In this document: positions 44,614 through 52,517 of the stretch, in pieces | Layout of the letters: each line of letters opens with the position of its first letter | How positions within the stretch are numbered: the stretch's first letter is position 1 | Source: Burkholderia puraquae | GTDB lineage: Bacteria > Pseudomonadota > Gammaproteobacteria > Burkholderiales > Burkholderiaceae | Direction: 5' to 3' | Assembly (NCBI RefSeq): GCF_002099195.1 | Contig: NZ_NBYX01000001.1 | Span: forward strand, 225,828-289,827 | DNA length: 64,000 bases | Notes under the pieces: model-generated | Seen by the model: the letters and a program-made list of their open reading frames with translations, nothing else | Database searches by the model: none | Told to the model about the DNA's origin: nothing | Made by a program: the position numbers and the translations under genes

Positions 44614-45552
44614 TCAGCGCGTGACGCTGGTCGGCGGGCGCTGGCCCGCGAAGCACGCAGCGAGGTTGGCGAGCACGATCCGGCCCATCTCTTCGCGCGT
44701 TTCGCGGGTTGCACTCGCGCGGTGCGGCTGCACGACGACGCGGTCGAGCTCGAGCAGCGCGGCCGGCACGTGCGGTTCGTTCGCGAACACGTCGAGGCCG
44801 GCGCCGGCGATCGTGCCGTCGGCGAGCGCGCGAATCAGCGCGGCTTCGTCGACCAGCTTGCCGCGTGCGACATTGATCAGGAATCCTTTGGGGCCGAGCG
44901 CAGCGAGCACGCCGGCCGTCACGAGCACGTTGCCGTGATCGGCCGATGCCGCGATCACGAGCACGTCGCTGTCGCGTGCGAGCGCGGCGAGGTCGGGCAC
45001 GAAGCGATAGCCGCTGTCGCGATGCTCGCGCGGGCCGAAGTAGCTGACGGGCATCCGGAACGCCTGCGCGCGCTCCGCGATTGCACGCCCGACGCGACCG
45101 AGCCCGACGATGCCGAGCCGCTTGCCGGTCACCTGCGTTGCGAGCGGCTGGGCCGTCTTGCCCCAGCGGCCGGCGCGCACGATGCGCTCGCCGGCGCCGA
45201 GGTCGCGCAGCGTCATCAGGATCAGCCCCATCGCCATGTCGGCAACGTCGTCGGTCAGCACATCGGGTGTCGTCGTCACGTGGATGCCGCGCGCGCGGGC
45301 GCGGTCGAGATCGACGGCGTCGGTGCCGATGCCGCTGATCGCGACGATCTCGAGCGCGGGCAGCCGGTCCATCAACGCGGCGGACAGGCCGTTCGCGCCG
45401 CCGGTCACGACGCCGCGAATACGTGCGCCCACGCGATCGAGCAGCGCGTCCGGTTGCGCGGCCGCATGCAGCCGGTGCACCGTGTAACGGGCGGACAGTT
45501 CGGCGTCGATGGCGTCGGGGAGCGGCTGGGTGAGCAGGATGTCGATGGTCAT
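44614..45552 (-). CDS. D-isomer 2-hydroxyacid dehydrogenase (GhrB/2-ketogluconate reductase-like)
   Basis: A 312-residue cytoplasmic NAD(P)-dependent enzyme interconverting 2-keto- and 2-hydroxyacids. The Rossmann motif GLGRVGRAIAE lies near residues 150-160. The catalytic Arg lies in INVARGKLVDE, Glu in GLDVFANEPHVP, and His in VVVQPHRASATRETRE. Relatives act on glyoxylate, hydroxypyruvate, 2-ketogluconate or phenylpyruvate. The neighbouring sugar-acid type permease and divergent LysR regulator point to a catabolic role on an imported acid; exact substrate unknown. Confidence 0.92.
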   Translation of the reverse strand: MTIDILLTQPLPDAIDAELSARYTVHRLHAAAQPDALLDRVGARIRGVVTGGANGLSAALMDRLPALEIVAISGIGTDAVDLDRARARGIHVTTTPDVLTDDVADMAMGLILMTLRDLGAGERIVRAGRWGKTAQPLATQVTGKRLGIVGLGRVGRAIAERAQAFRMPVSYFGPREHRDSGYRFVPDLAALARDSDVLVIAASADHGNVLVTAGVLAALGPKGFLINVARGKLVDEAALIRALADGTIAGAGLDVFANEPHVPAALLELDRVVVQPHRASATRETREEMGRIVLANLAACFAGQRPPTSVTR

Positions 45553-45665
45553 GAAGGTCTCGGTCGTCGTGCGCGGCGCGGGCCGCGCATCAGGTGCAAC
45601 CGAGTATAGAAATCGTATCGATATGCGTCTAACATCAAAAGACTATCGATTGATTCAAGAATTGG
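45553..45665. promoter_or_regulatory. Divergent LysR-controlled promoter region with TATCGAT repeats
   Basis: A 113-bp AT-rich gap between the dehydrogenase/transporter operon and its LysR gene. TATCGATA (45616-45623) and TATCGAT (45644-45650) lie 28 bp apart and could be the two contact points of a LysR tetramer. Assignment is inference from layout. Confidence 0.5.
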
Positions 45666-46577
45666 ATGATTGAACTGCACCAGCTTCGCTGCTTCGTCGC
45701 GGTCGCCGAGGAACTGCATTTCGGCCGCGCGGCCAAGCGGCTCTTCATGACTCAGCCGCCGCTCAGCCGGCAGATCCAGCTGCTCGAGCACGCGCTCGGC
45801 ATCGCGCTGCTCGAGCGCAGCAGCCGGCAGGTCAGCCTGACCGCGGCCGGCGAGCGGTTCCTGCGCGACGCGCGGCACATCCTCGAATTCTCCGCACGGG
45901 CCGAGCAGGCCGCGCAGCGCGTCGCGCATGGCGGTGCCGGCCGCATCACGCTCGGTTTCACGGCGGTCAGCGCGTACCGGATGATCCCGATGCTGCTGGC
46001 GCACGCCGCGCACGCGCTGCCGGACGTCGACGTCGAATTGCGCGAGATGGTGTCGACCGTGCAGATCGATGCGCTTGCGTCGCGGATGCTCGACGCGGGC
46101 TTCGTGCGCCAGCGGGCCGCGCGCCAGCCGCTCGAATACCGGCTCGTGCAGCGCGAGCCGATGCTGGTCGCGGTCGCGGAGGGCGCGCCGCTCGCCGCGT
46201 GCGAACGCATCGGTCCCGACGATCTCGACCGGCAGCCGTTCATCGCGTATTCGCCGAACGAGGGGAAATATTTTCACGACCTGATTTCGGGCCTGTTCGC
46301 GAATGCGGGACGGCTGCCGAACTACCTGCATTACGTCGGGCAGACGCATACGATTCTTGGTCTCGTGCGCGCGGGGCTGGGCGCCGCACTCGTGCCGGCG
46401 TCGGCGCGCGAACTGCATGTGGACGGCGTGGTGTTCCGGCCGCTGGCGGGCGCCGACGTGGCGGCCGAGCTGTATCTCGCATGGCGCGCGGACAACGACA
46501 ACCCGGCGCTGCCGGTGTTCAACGCGATGGTCGAGCGGTTTCTGGCGCAGGAGCAGGGCGGTGCGGTAACGATATAA
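45666..46577 (+). CDS. LysR-family transcriptional regulator
   Basis: A 303-residue LysR protein with the N-terminus MIELHQLRCFVAVAEELHFGRAAKRLFMTQPPLSRQIQLLEHALGIALLER, very close to the BenM/CatM/CbnR type signature. The effector domain begins near residue 90 with ITLGFTAVSAYRMIP. AAG-rich sequence precedes the ATG but the ribosome site is weak. It diverges from the 2-hydroxyacid dehydrogenase and ACS-family transporter genes, which it most likely controls. Confidence 0.93.
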   Translation: MIELHQLRCFVAVAEELHFGRAAKRLFMTQPPLSRQIQLLEHALGIALLERSSRQVSLTAAGERFLRDARHILEFSARAEQAAQRVAHGGAGRITLGFTAVSAYRMIPMLLAHAAHALPDVDVELREMVSTVQIDALASRMLDAGFVRQRAARQPLEYRLVQREPMLVAVAEGAPLAACERIGPDDLDRQPFIAYSPNEGKYFHDLISGLFANAGRLPNYLHYVGQTHTILGLVRAGLGAALVPASARELHVDGVVFRPLAGADVAAELYLAWRADNDNPALPVFNAMVERFLAQEQGGAVTI

Positions 46578-47242
46578 GCGCGCAATGCATCCGCATGATG
46601 TGACAAGCTTTCAATCCGGAGGCGTGCGCATGCGATGACAAGCAATCCTGACGGGAACGACCGGTCGCAGTCCTGCGAATCCTTACCGTGCTGAAAGCCG
46701 TTTCGCTGCCGGCGTTGCTGCGGAGGAACGCCGCGATTCGCTGCACTGCGACAACTGCTTGACGCTGCATGCCGGTCGGCGCACGATACGTCCGTGCATT
46801 TGGGGTGGGCCGCGCCGGCCGCGCGGTTCCTGCACCCGCGATACGCAAAAGAACAACGATGAGCCTTTTTTACGCACTCGTACCGGAATACCGGCCCCGC
46901 GTTTGTCGGCCCGCCGGAACAATGCTTCTCCCGACGCCCGTCGCGTCACGCATCCGTCATCCCGTTTCGTACCGTGCATCGGTACACTTTCCCGTCCGCG
47001 CGCGAGCCGCGACGATGAACGGCGCGCGTCTGGCCCGCCGCATCGCAGCGCCGTCTGCCGCTCCTCATCACCGCATCCTGAACGGCGCCTACACCGGCGT
47101 CTCGTGACGCCCGTCACGCCCATCCTTGTATTGCGCCGCCGGCTTGCCTGGCTGCCCGACGGCACCGAAGTCCGAAGCATTTCGATTGAGCTTGAAAAAG
47201 CAAACGCAAGCAGTTCGGTTCGAGGTTCAAGGAGAAAAACTC
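46578..47242. other. Long intergenic region
   Basis: This is the longest gap in the window, 665 bp. Overlapping open frames exist on both strands but have Arg/Ala/Pro-rich, low-information products and no ribosome sites. I see no RNA gene, repeat or strong terminator. The last 30 bases hold the AAGGAG ribosome site of the next gene. A promoter for the 47243-49167 pair must lie here. Confidence 0.4.
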
Positions 47243-48013
47243 ATGTCGCAGCTTTCGAATGAAGCAAACGGCAGTTCGGGGAGTGGCAAGGTCAAGCTGA
47301 TCAAGTGGGCGATCATCGTCGCCGGCGTCGCGATCGCGGCACCGGCCGCGCTGTTCATCCTGAAGGGGGTGATCGCGCTGGTCACGGCGGGCGTGATCGG
47401 CCTCGGCGCGATCTATTTCGCGCCGGTCGTGGCGATGAAGTTCGCGAACCAGAAGGTGAAGATGATCGTCGAGGAGGCGCAGGCCAATCCGATCGAGACG
47501 CTGATCAACCAGCTCGCGGAAAAGCGCCAGGCGGCACAGAAATTCGCGGACAGCATCACCGCGTTCCGCACCGAGGTGAAGAACTTCGAGAACAAGACGG
47601 AGCTGTTCGAGAAGCAGTATCCGGACGACGCGCCACGCTTCCGGCAGCAGCTCGACACGATGAAGCAGCTGCTCGCGTTTCGCGAGGGCCGCTACAAGCA
47701 GGTGCAGGCCGAACTGAAGAACTTCGCATCGGCGATCGACCGCGCGAAGGCGATGTGGGACATGTCGCAGGCCGCCCAGCAGATGAACAAGCTCGCGGGC
47801 CGGCAGGCGTCCGATACGTTCGAGCAGATCAAGACCGACGTGGCCGTCGATTCTGTGATGCGCTCGGTCAACAAGGCGTTCTCCGAGATGGAGACGTCGC
47901 TGATGGATAACCCGGAGGTCAAGCAGGCACAGCAGCAGGCGGTGATGAATGCTCCGCACGCGCCCGGGCTCGATGCGGCGAACCCCGCGCAGTTGCCGTC
48001 GAAACAACAATAA
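47243..48013 (+). CDS. Membrane-anchored coiled-coil protein of unknown function
   Basis: A 256-residue protein. Two adjacent hydrophobic helices (about residues 19-40 and 43-64) are followed by a long charged helical region (about 70-235) with heptad-like content, such as TLINQLAEKRQAAQKFADSITAFRTEVKNFENKTELFEK and ELKNFASAIDRAKAMWDMSQAAQQMNK. This looks like a PspA- or LemA-like elongated coiled coil, but I do not recognise the family. AAGGAG precedes the ATG at 47243. The LysM-fused binding protein starts 20 bp after its stop codon, so the two are almost certainly one operon and may act together at the cell envelope. Confidence 0.82.
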   Translation: MSQLSNEANGSSGSGKVKLIKWAIIVAGVAIAAPAALFILKGVIALVTAGVIGLGAIYFAPVVAMKFANQKVKMIVEEAQANPIETLINQLAEKRQAAQKFADSITAFRTEVKNFENKTELFEKQYPDDAPRFRQQLDTMKQLLAFREGRYKQVQAELKNFASAIDRAKAMWDMSQAAQQMNKLAGRQASDTFEQIKTDVAVDSVMRSVNKAFSEMETSLMDNPEVKQAQQQAVMNAPHAPGLDAANPAQLPSKQQ

Positions 48014-48033
48014 CTTCCTGCAGGCTCGCAACC

Positions 48034-49167
48034 ATGAAAAAACTTCTTGGCGCCATCGCGTTTCTGGTCGTGCTCGTCGGCGTATGGATCGTGCATCAGG
48101 GCGGCCTGTCGTCGCTGATTCCCGCGCATGACGCGGCCCCGGGCTCGACGTCCGCACAAAATGGCGACGCCGGCCAGTCCGCGCAGACGCCGCCGTCGGC
48201 CAACGTGCTGCCGGCCGGCTTCACGCCGCAGGCCAGCACGCTGAAATCGATTGCCGAAAACGGCATCGTGCGGATCTCGGTGCAGAACCCGAGCGAGCCG
48301 TTCTTCGGCGAGGACAAGGGCGCGCCGCACGGCTTCAACGTCGAGTTCGCGCGGCTGCTGTTCGCGGATCCGTCGTTCTCGCACGGCGGCAAGCCGGTCG
48401 TCGTCGATACGCGTCATGAGGTCGACACGTACCCGGGCGTGCCGAAGCAGCTGCTCGACACGGACGCGAAGGGGAACCACGTGGTCGACGTGGCGATGGA
48501 CGGGCTGACGTTCCCGGACAACACGCCGGCCGGTGTCGTCTATTCGGTGCCGTATGTCGACGATTTCGGCTATTCGCTGATCGTGCGGCAGGGCTCCGCG
48601 ATCCGCTCGACCGACGATCTCGCGGGCAAGACGGTCGGCATCCTGAAGGGCGACCCGGACGTGCGCGCGTTCGTCACGCGCCAGTATCCGAACGTGAAGT
48701 TTGTCGAGGTCGACGATTCCGATCCGGCGTTCATCGCGAAGAGTATCGACGGCCATACGGTCGACGCGTTCATCTACGACTATCCGTTCGCGGTCAGCTC
48801 GATCAAGGACACCGACCTGAAGTTCGCGGTGACCAAGCTCGACGGCTCGAACATCGCGTACAAGATTGGCGTGCGCGCCGACGACCAGGATCTGCTGATC
48901 TACCTGAACGCCGCGATCGCGAAGCTCAAGCAGTCGCCGCAGTATCTCGACCTGCTGCGCAAGTACTTCGTCAGCGACCAGGCGGTGACGACCGCGGCCG
49001 CGTCGGGCGAACACACGTACGTGGTGAAGCCGGGCGACACGCTGAACATGATCGCGGCGAGCAAGCTCGGCAGCGGCCAGCGCTATCGCGAGATTCAACG
49101 CCGCAACAACCTCGCCAACCCGAACCTGATCCTGGCGGGCCAGCATCTCGTGATTCCGGTGCGGTAA
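48034..49167 (+). CDS. Solute-binding protein (family 3) fused to a C-terminal LysM domain
   Basis: A 377-residue envelope protein. A single N-terminal hydrophobic helix (about residues 4-21) without an obvious cleavage site suggests it is anchored and faces the periplasm. A Pro/Ala/Ser linker leads to a family-3 solute-binding domain (about 65-313) with IAENGIVRISVQNPSEPFFGED, PHGFNVEFARLLF, LAGKTVGILKGDPDVRAF and DAFIYDYPFAV. The C-terminal 50 residues are a LysM module: TYVVKPGDTLNMIAASKLG then NLANPNLILAGQHLVIPV. LysM binds peptidoglycan, so the sensor or binding lobe may be tethered to the wall. No ABC permease is nearby. The fusion is unusual. Confidence 0.9.
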   Translation: MKKLLGAIAFLVVLVGVWIVHQGGLSSLIPAHDAAPGSTSAQNGDAGQSAQTPPSANVLPAGFTPQASTLKSIAENGIVRISVQNPSEPFFGEDKGAPHGFNVEFARLLFADPSFSHGGKPVVVDTRHEVDTYPGVPKQLLDTDAKGNHVVDVAMDGLTFPDNTPAGVVYSVPYVDDFGYSLIVRQGSAIRSTDDLAGKTVGILKGDPDVRAFVTRQYPNVKFVEVDDSDPAFIAKSIDGHTVDAFIYDYPFAVSSIKDTDLKFAVTKLDGSNIAYKIGVRADDQDLLIYLNAAIAKLKQSPQYLDLLRKYFVSDQAVTTAAASGEHTYVVKPGDTLNMIAASKLGSGQRYREIQRRNNLANPNLILAGQHLVIPVR

Positions 49168-49218
49168 CGGCGGCGTGAAGTGAATGAAGGCGCGTGAAGG
49201 GACGTGAACGACTGCGTG

Positions 49219-49247
49219 CGGCCCGGCGGAGGCGATCCGCCGGGCCG
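49219..49247. terminator. Bidirectional terminator
   Basis: GGCCCGGCGGA-GGCGA-TCCGCCGGGCC forms an 11-12-bp stem with a 5-base loop between the convergent LysM-protein gene and chaA. It is followed by CTTTTCTG on the plus strand. Confidence 0.8.
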
Positions 49248-49261
49248 TACGCTTTTCTGCG

Positions 49262-50350
49262 TCAGTGCGTGATCGACAGGAACAGGTACGCGGCGAACAG
49301 CGACAGGTGCACGACGCCGTGCAGCACCGTCGTGCGCCCCTGGCTGAGCGTCAGCGTGCTGACCAGCAGGGTGAGCGCCAGCAGCACGGTTTCCATCGGC
49401 CCGATGCCGAGCGTGAGCGGCTGGCCGACCCAGATGAACACGGCCGCGACGGTCGGGATCGTGAGCCCGATGCTCGCGAGCGCCGACCCGAGCGCGAGGT
49501 TCATGCTGGTCTGCAGGCGATTCGCGCGTGCGGCGGTGACGGCCGCGAGCCCTTCCGGCAGCAGCACGAGCGCGGCGATCACGATACCGACCGCGGCTTC
49601 GGGCGCACCGAGCTGCATCACGGCATGCTCGACGGCCGGCGACAACAGCTTCGCGAGCAGCACGACCGCGACGAGGCTCGCGAACAGCAGCAGCAGGCTG
49701 ATCAGCGCGGTGCGGCTGGTCGGCGGCGCCGCGTGCACCGATTCATTTGCGCTGTCGTGCTCGGTGAGGAAGTAGTCGCGGTGACGCACGGTCTGCACGA
49801 ACACGAATGCGCCGTACAGCACGAGCGACGACACGCCGGCGAACGCGAGCTGCGATTTCGAGAAGAACGGGCCCGGTGCGGCGTTCAGGTAGTTCGGCAT
49901 CACGAGCGACAGCACCGACAGGGATGCCAGCACCGCGAGCGCCTTGCTTGCGCCGCGCCCCTGGAAGTCCTGTTCACCGTGCTTCCACGCGCCGACCAGC
50001 AAACAGATGCCGACGATGCCGTTGCAGATGATCATCACGGCGGCGAACACGGTATCGCGTGCGAGGCCCGATTTCTCCGGGCCCGCGCCGAGCATCACCG
50101 ACACGATCAGCGCGACTTCGATGACGGTCACGGCGACCGCGAGCACGAGCGTGCCGAACGGCTCGCCGACGCGGTGCGCGACGACTTCGGCATGGTGGAC
50201 GGCGGCGAACACGGCGCCGGCGAGCGCGGCGGCGAGCACCGCGATGACGAGGCCTTCGGCCGGCACGACGCGCGACAGCGCGAGGACCAGCCATGCGGCA
50301 AGCGGGGCCACGAGGGTCCAGCGCGGGAGCTGGTTGGACGAGAGCGGCAT
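49262..50350 (-). CDS. chaA: Calcium/sodium:proton antiporter
   Basis: A 362-residue inner-membrane antiporter of the CaCA superfamily with about 11 helices. The two inverted alpha-repeats are visible: HHAEVVAHRVGEPFGTLVLAVAVTVIEVALIVSVML, carrying the acidic Glu of the ion site, and IVIAALVLLPEGLAAVTAARANRLQTSMNLALGSALASIGLTIPTVA. The acidic inter-repeat loop is short. It exchanges Ca2+ or Na+/K+ for H+ at alkaline pH. Two strong stem-loops sit in the upstream leader (50452-50498), suggesting possible control at RNA level. Confidence 0.93.
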   Translation of the reverse strand: MPLSSNQLPRWTLVAPLAAWLVLALSRVVPAEGLVIAVLAAALAGAVFAAVHHAEVVAHRVGEPFGTLVLAVAVTVIEVALIVSVMLGAGPEKSGLARDTVFAAVMIICNGIVGICLLVGAWKHGEQDFQGRGASKALAVLASLSVLSLVMPNYLNAAPGPFFSKSQLAFAGVSSLVLYGAFVFVQTVRHRDYFLTEHDSANESVHAAPPTSRTALISLLLLFASLVAVVLLAKLLSPAVEHAVMQLGAPEAAVGIVIAALVLLPEGLAAVTAARANRLQTSMNLALGSALASIGLTIPTVAAVFIWVGQPLTLGIGPMETVLLALTLLVSTLTLSQGRTTVLHGVVHLSLFAAYLFLSITH

Positions 50351-50901
50351 GAAGGGTTTCCTTATGCGAGTGGCGGCGCGCGACGCGCCGTCACGGATTG
50401 ACGAAGCCCGGCCGTACTATCCGCCGAACAAGGACGATGAAACCGAAAGGTGGCAGCACGCGACGGTGCTGCCCTGGGTTCGCCGCCGTGAGGCGGCGAG
50501 GGGCGCAGGCGGGCCGGAGCCCGTCGCTGGATGAAACGGTTTGATGCGGCTGGCCGCAAACGGCGAGGCGAGCACGCGAGACGACGCGCAGGCCGGAGGC
50601 TCGATTCCGACCCCGGAAGGGCGGCCGGCGATGGACGGCGGTGGCGACGTGACACGCGGTTTCCCCCTGAAATCCGGCGGTTTGTCGAATTTTATCAGGC
50701 GTTCGGGGGTCGCTATCTCATATTCGAACCCTTTCATTGACCTTTCGGTTCACAAAAAGTGCCCCGATCTTTCGATTTTTTTGTCTTTGCAGTTTCCGTA
50801 ATGGTTTCTTGCCCGACAAATTCGGGCTCGCCCTGACATAAATCTACCGACCGGTCGGTTTATAATCGCTCGCACTTCCACTTCATGACGGATCGCAAGC
50901 G
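50351..50901. promoter_or_regulatory. Divergent region between chaA and paaH
   Basis: This 551-bp stretch has no gene. On the chaA side, two perfect stems lie at 50452-50473 (GGCAGCAC/GTGCTGCC) and 50481-50498 (CGCCGCC/GGCGGCG), about 100-150 bases before the chaA start. On the paaH side, the DNA is AT-rich from 50690 and ends in a TetR-type palindrome and TATAAT box (50846-50866). Confidence 0.55.
50846..50866 (+). promoter_or_regulatory. TetR-type palindrome and -10 box of the paa operon
   Basis: ACCGACCGGTCGGT (50846-50859) is a perfect 14-bp palindrome, directly followed by TATAAT (50861-50866), 35 bp before the paaH start. ACCGACCGGTCGGT-type sites are typical of TetR-family repressors, and betaproteobacterial paa genes are commonly controlled by the TetR protein PaaR. 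No paaR gene is in the window. Confidence 0.65.
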
Positions 50902-52458
50902 ATGGCTGTTTCTTCTGCACATTCGGTGAACTCGGGCGCGCTGGCGCCGTCGGCCGTCGTCGGCGTGATCGGTGCCGGCGCGATGGGCGCGGGCATTGCG
51001 CAGGTCGCGGCCGCGGCCGGCCACACGGTGCTGCTGTACGACCTGAACGAAGCCGCTTGCGACAAGGCGCTGGCCGGCGTCCGTGCGCAGTTCGCACGGC
51101 TTGCGGAGAAGGGCCGGCTGGAACCGGCCCAGGCCGACGCGGCCGGCAGCCGGCTCCGCGCGGTGCGCGCGCTGGCCGATTTTGCCGGCGCCACGCTGAT
51201 CGTCGAGGCGGCGGCCGAGCGGCTCGACGTGAAGCGCGAGATCTTCGCGACGCTCGAACGCCATGTCGACGACGCGTGCCTGCTGGCGACCAACACGTCG
51301 TCGATCTCGATCACGTCGATCGCGGCCGGGCTGCGTGTGCCGCAGCGCGTCGCCGGCCTGCATTTCTTCAACCCGGCGCCGCTGATGGCGCTCGTCGAGG
51401 TGGTCAGCGGGCTCGCGACTGCCCCCGAAGTCGCGCAGGTGCTGTATGCGACCGCTGCCGCGTGGGGCAAGCAGCCCGTGCTGGCGAAATCGACGCCGGG
51501 CTTCATCGTGAACCGCGTCGCGCGGCCGTATTACGCGGAGGCGCTGCGCGTGCTGAACGAGCAGGGCGGCGCGCCGGCCTCGATCGACGCGGTGATGCGC
51601 GAGGCCGGCGGCTTCCGGATGGGGCCGTTCGAGCTGATGGACCTGATCGGCCACGACGTGAACTTCGCGGTGACCGAATCGGTGTTCCGTGCGTACTTCA
51701 ACGATCCGCGCTACACGCCGTCGCTGATCCAGCAGGAACTCGTGAACGCGGGCTTCCTCGGGCGCAAGTCGGGGCGCGGCTTCTATTCATATGCGGACGG
51801 CGCGACGCCGCCCGCACCCGATCTCGAAGCACCGCGCGACGCGCCGGCCGGCGTCGTGCTGTTTGCACAGGACGGACCGGCCGCCGCGCTGCATGCGCGC
51901 TTCGCCGAACGCATCGCGGGTGCCCGGCAGGCCGGTGCGCAGGCCGACGGCCTGCTCGCGACGGCCGGCCGCGCATCGATCGCGCTGACCGACGGCCGCA
52001 CCGCGACCACGCGTGCCGCGCAGACGGGCGTGGCCGATCTCGTGCTGGTCGACCTGGCGCGCGATTACGCGCAGGCCGGGCTTGTTGCGCTGACGCGCGC
52101 GCTCCAGTGCAGCGATGCGGCCTATGCGGACGCGGTCGGCCTGTTCCAGCAGGCGGGTTTTCGCGTCGTCGGCGTCGCGGACGTGCCGGGCATGGTCGCG
52201 ATGCGCACCGTCGCGATGCTCGCGAACGAGGCGGCCGACACGGTGAACCAGGGCGTATGTTCGCCCGCCGATCTCGATCTCGCGATGGAGAAGGGCGTGA
52301 ACTACCCGTGCGGCCCGCTCGCGTGGGCCGATGCGATCGGCATCGGCCGCGTGCATCGCGTGCTGTCGAACCTGGCGGCGAGCTACGGCGAGGACCGCTA
52401 TCGCGTGTCGCCGCGCATCGCCGCGCTGCATGCGGCCGGCCGCACGTTCCGGTCGTAG
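50902..52458 (+). CDS. paaH: 3-hydroxyacyl-CoA dehydrogenase (phenylacetate pathway)
   Basis: A 518-residue NAD-dependent enzyme oxidising 3-hydroxyadipyl-CoA to 3-oxoadipyl-CoA in the lower phenylacetate pathway. The NAD motif GVIGAGAMGAGIAQVAAAAGHTVLLYD lies at about residues 20-46. The first dehydrogenase C-terminal domain shows GLHFFNPAPLMALVEVVSG (catalytic His in LHFFNP) and NRVARPYYAEALR. A linker and a second 3HCDH domain at the C-terminus (about 410-510) give the length usual for PaaH/PaaC. It heads an operon with paaK and an enoyl-CoA hydratase behind a TetR-type operator. Confidence 0.93.
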   Translation: MAVSSAHSVNSGALAPSAVVGVIGAGAMGAGIAQVAAAAGHTVLLYDLNEAACDKALAGVRAQFARLAEKGRLEPAQADAAGSRLRAVRALADFAGATLIVEAAAERLDVKREIFATLERHVDDACLLATNTSSISITSIAAGLRVPQRVAGLHFFNPAPLMALVEVVSGLATAPEVAQVLYATAAAWGKQPVLAKSTPGFIVNRVARPYYAEALRVLNEQGGAPASIDAVMREAGGFRMGPFELMDLIGHDVNFAVTESVFRAYFNDPRYTPSLIQQELVNAGFLGRKSGRGFYSYADGATPPAPDLEAPRDAPAGVVLFAQDGPAAALHARFAERIAGARQAGAQADGLLATAGRASIALTDGRTATTRAAQTGVADLVLVDLARDYAQAGLVALTRALQCSDAAYADAVGLFQQAGFRVVGVADVPGMVAMRTVAMLANEAADTVNQGVCSPADLDLAMEKGVNYPCGPLAWADAIGIGRVHRVLSNLAASYGEDRYRVSPRIAALHAAGRTFRS

Positions 52459-52517
52459 CCGCCGGCCCCGTTACCCCGAGCACGATAACGACACCACTCC
52501 ATTGGAGGAGCACCCCG

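Noticed and set aside
46683-47180. Overlapping open frames in the 665-bp gap before the coiled-coil gene
   Set aside because: Products on both strands are compositionally biased, lack ribosome sites and resemble no family. Treated as non-coding.
50452-50498. yybP-ykoY (Mn2+) riboswitch upstream of chaA
   Set aside because: The stems are real, but the conserved loop sequences of that class are not visible. Kept only as an unassigned structured leader.
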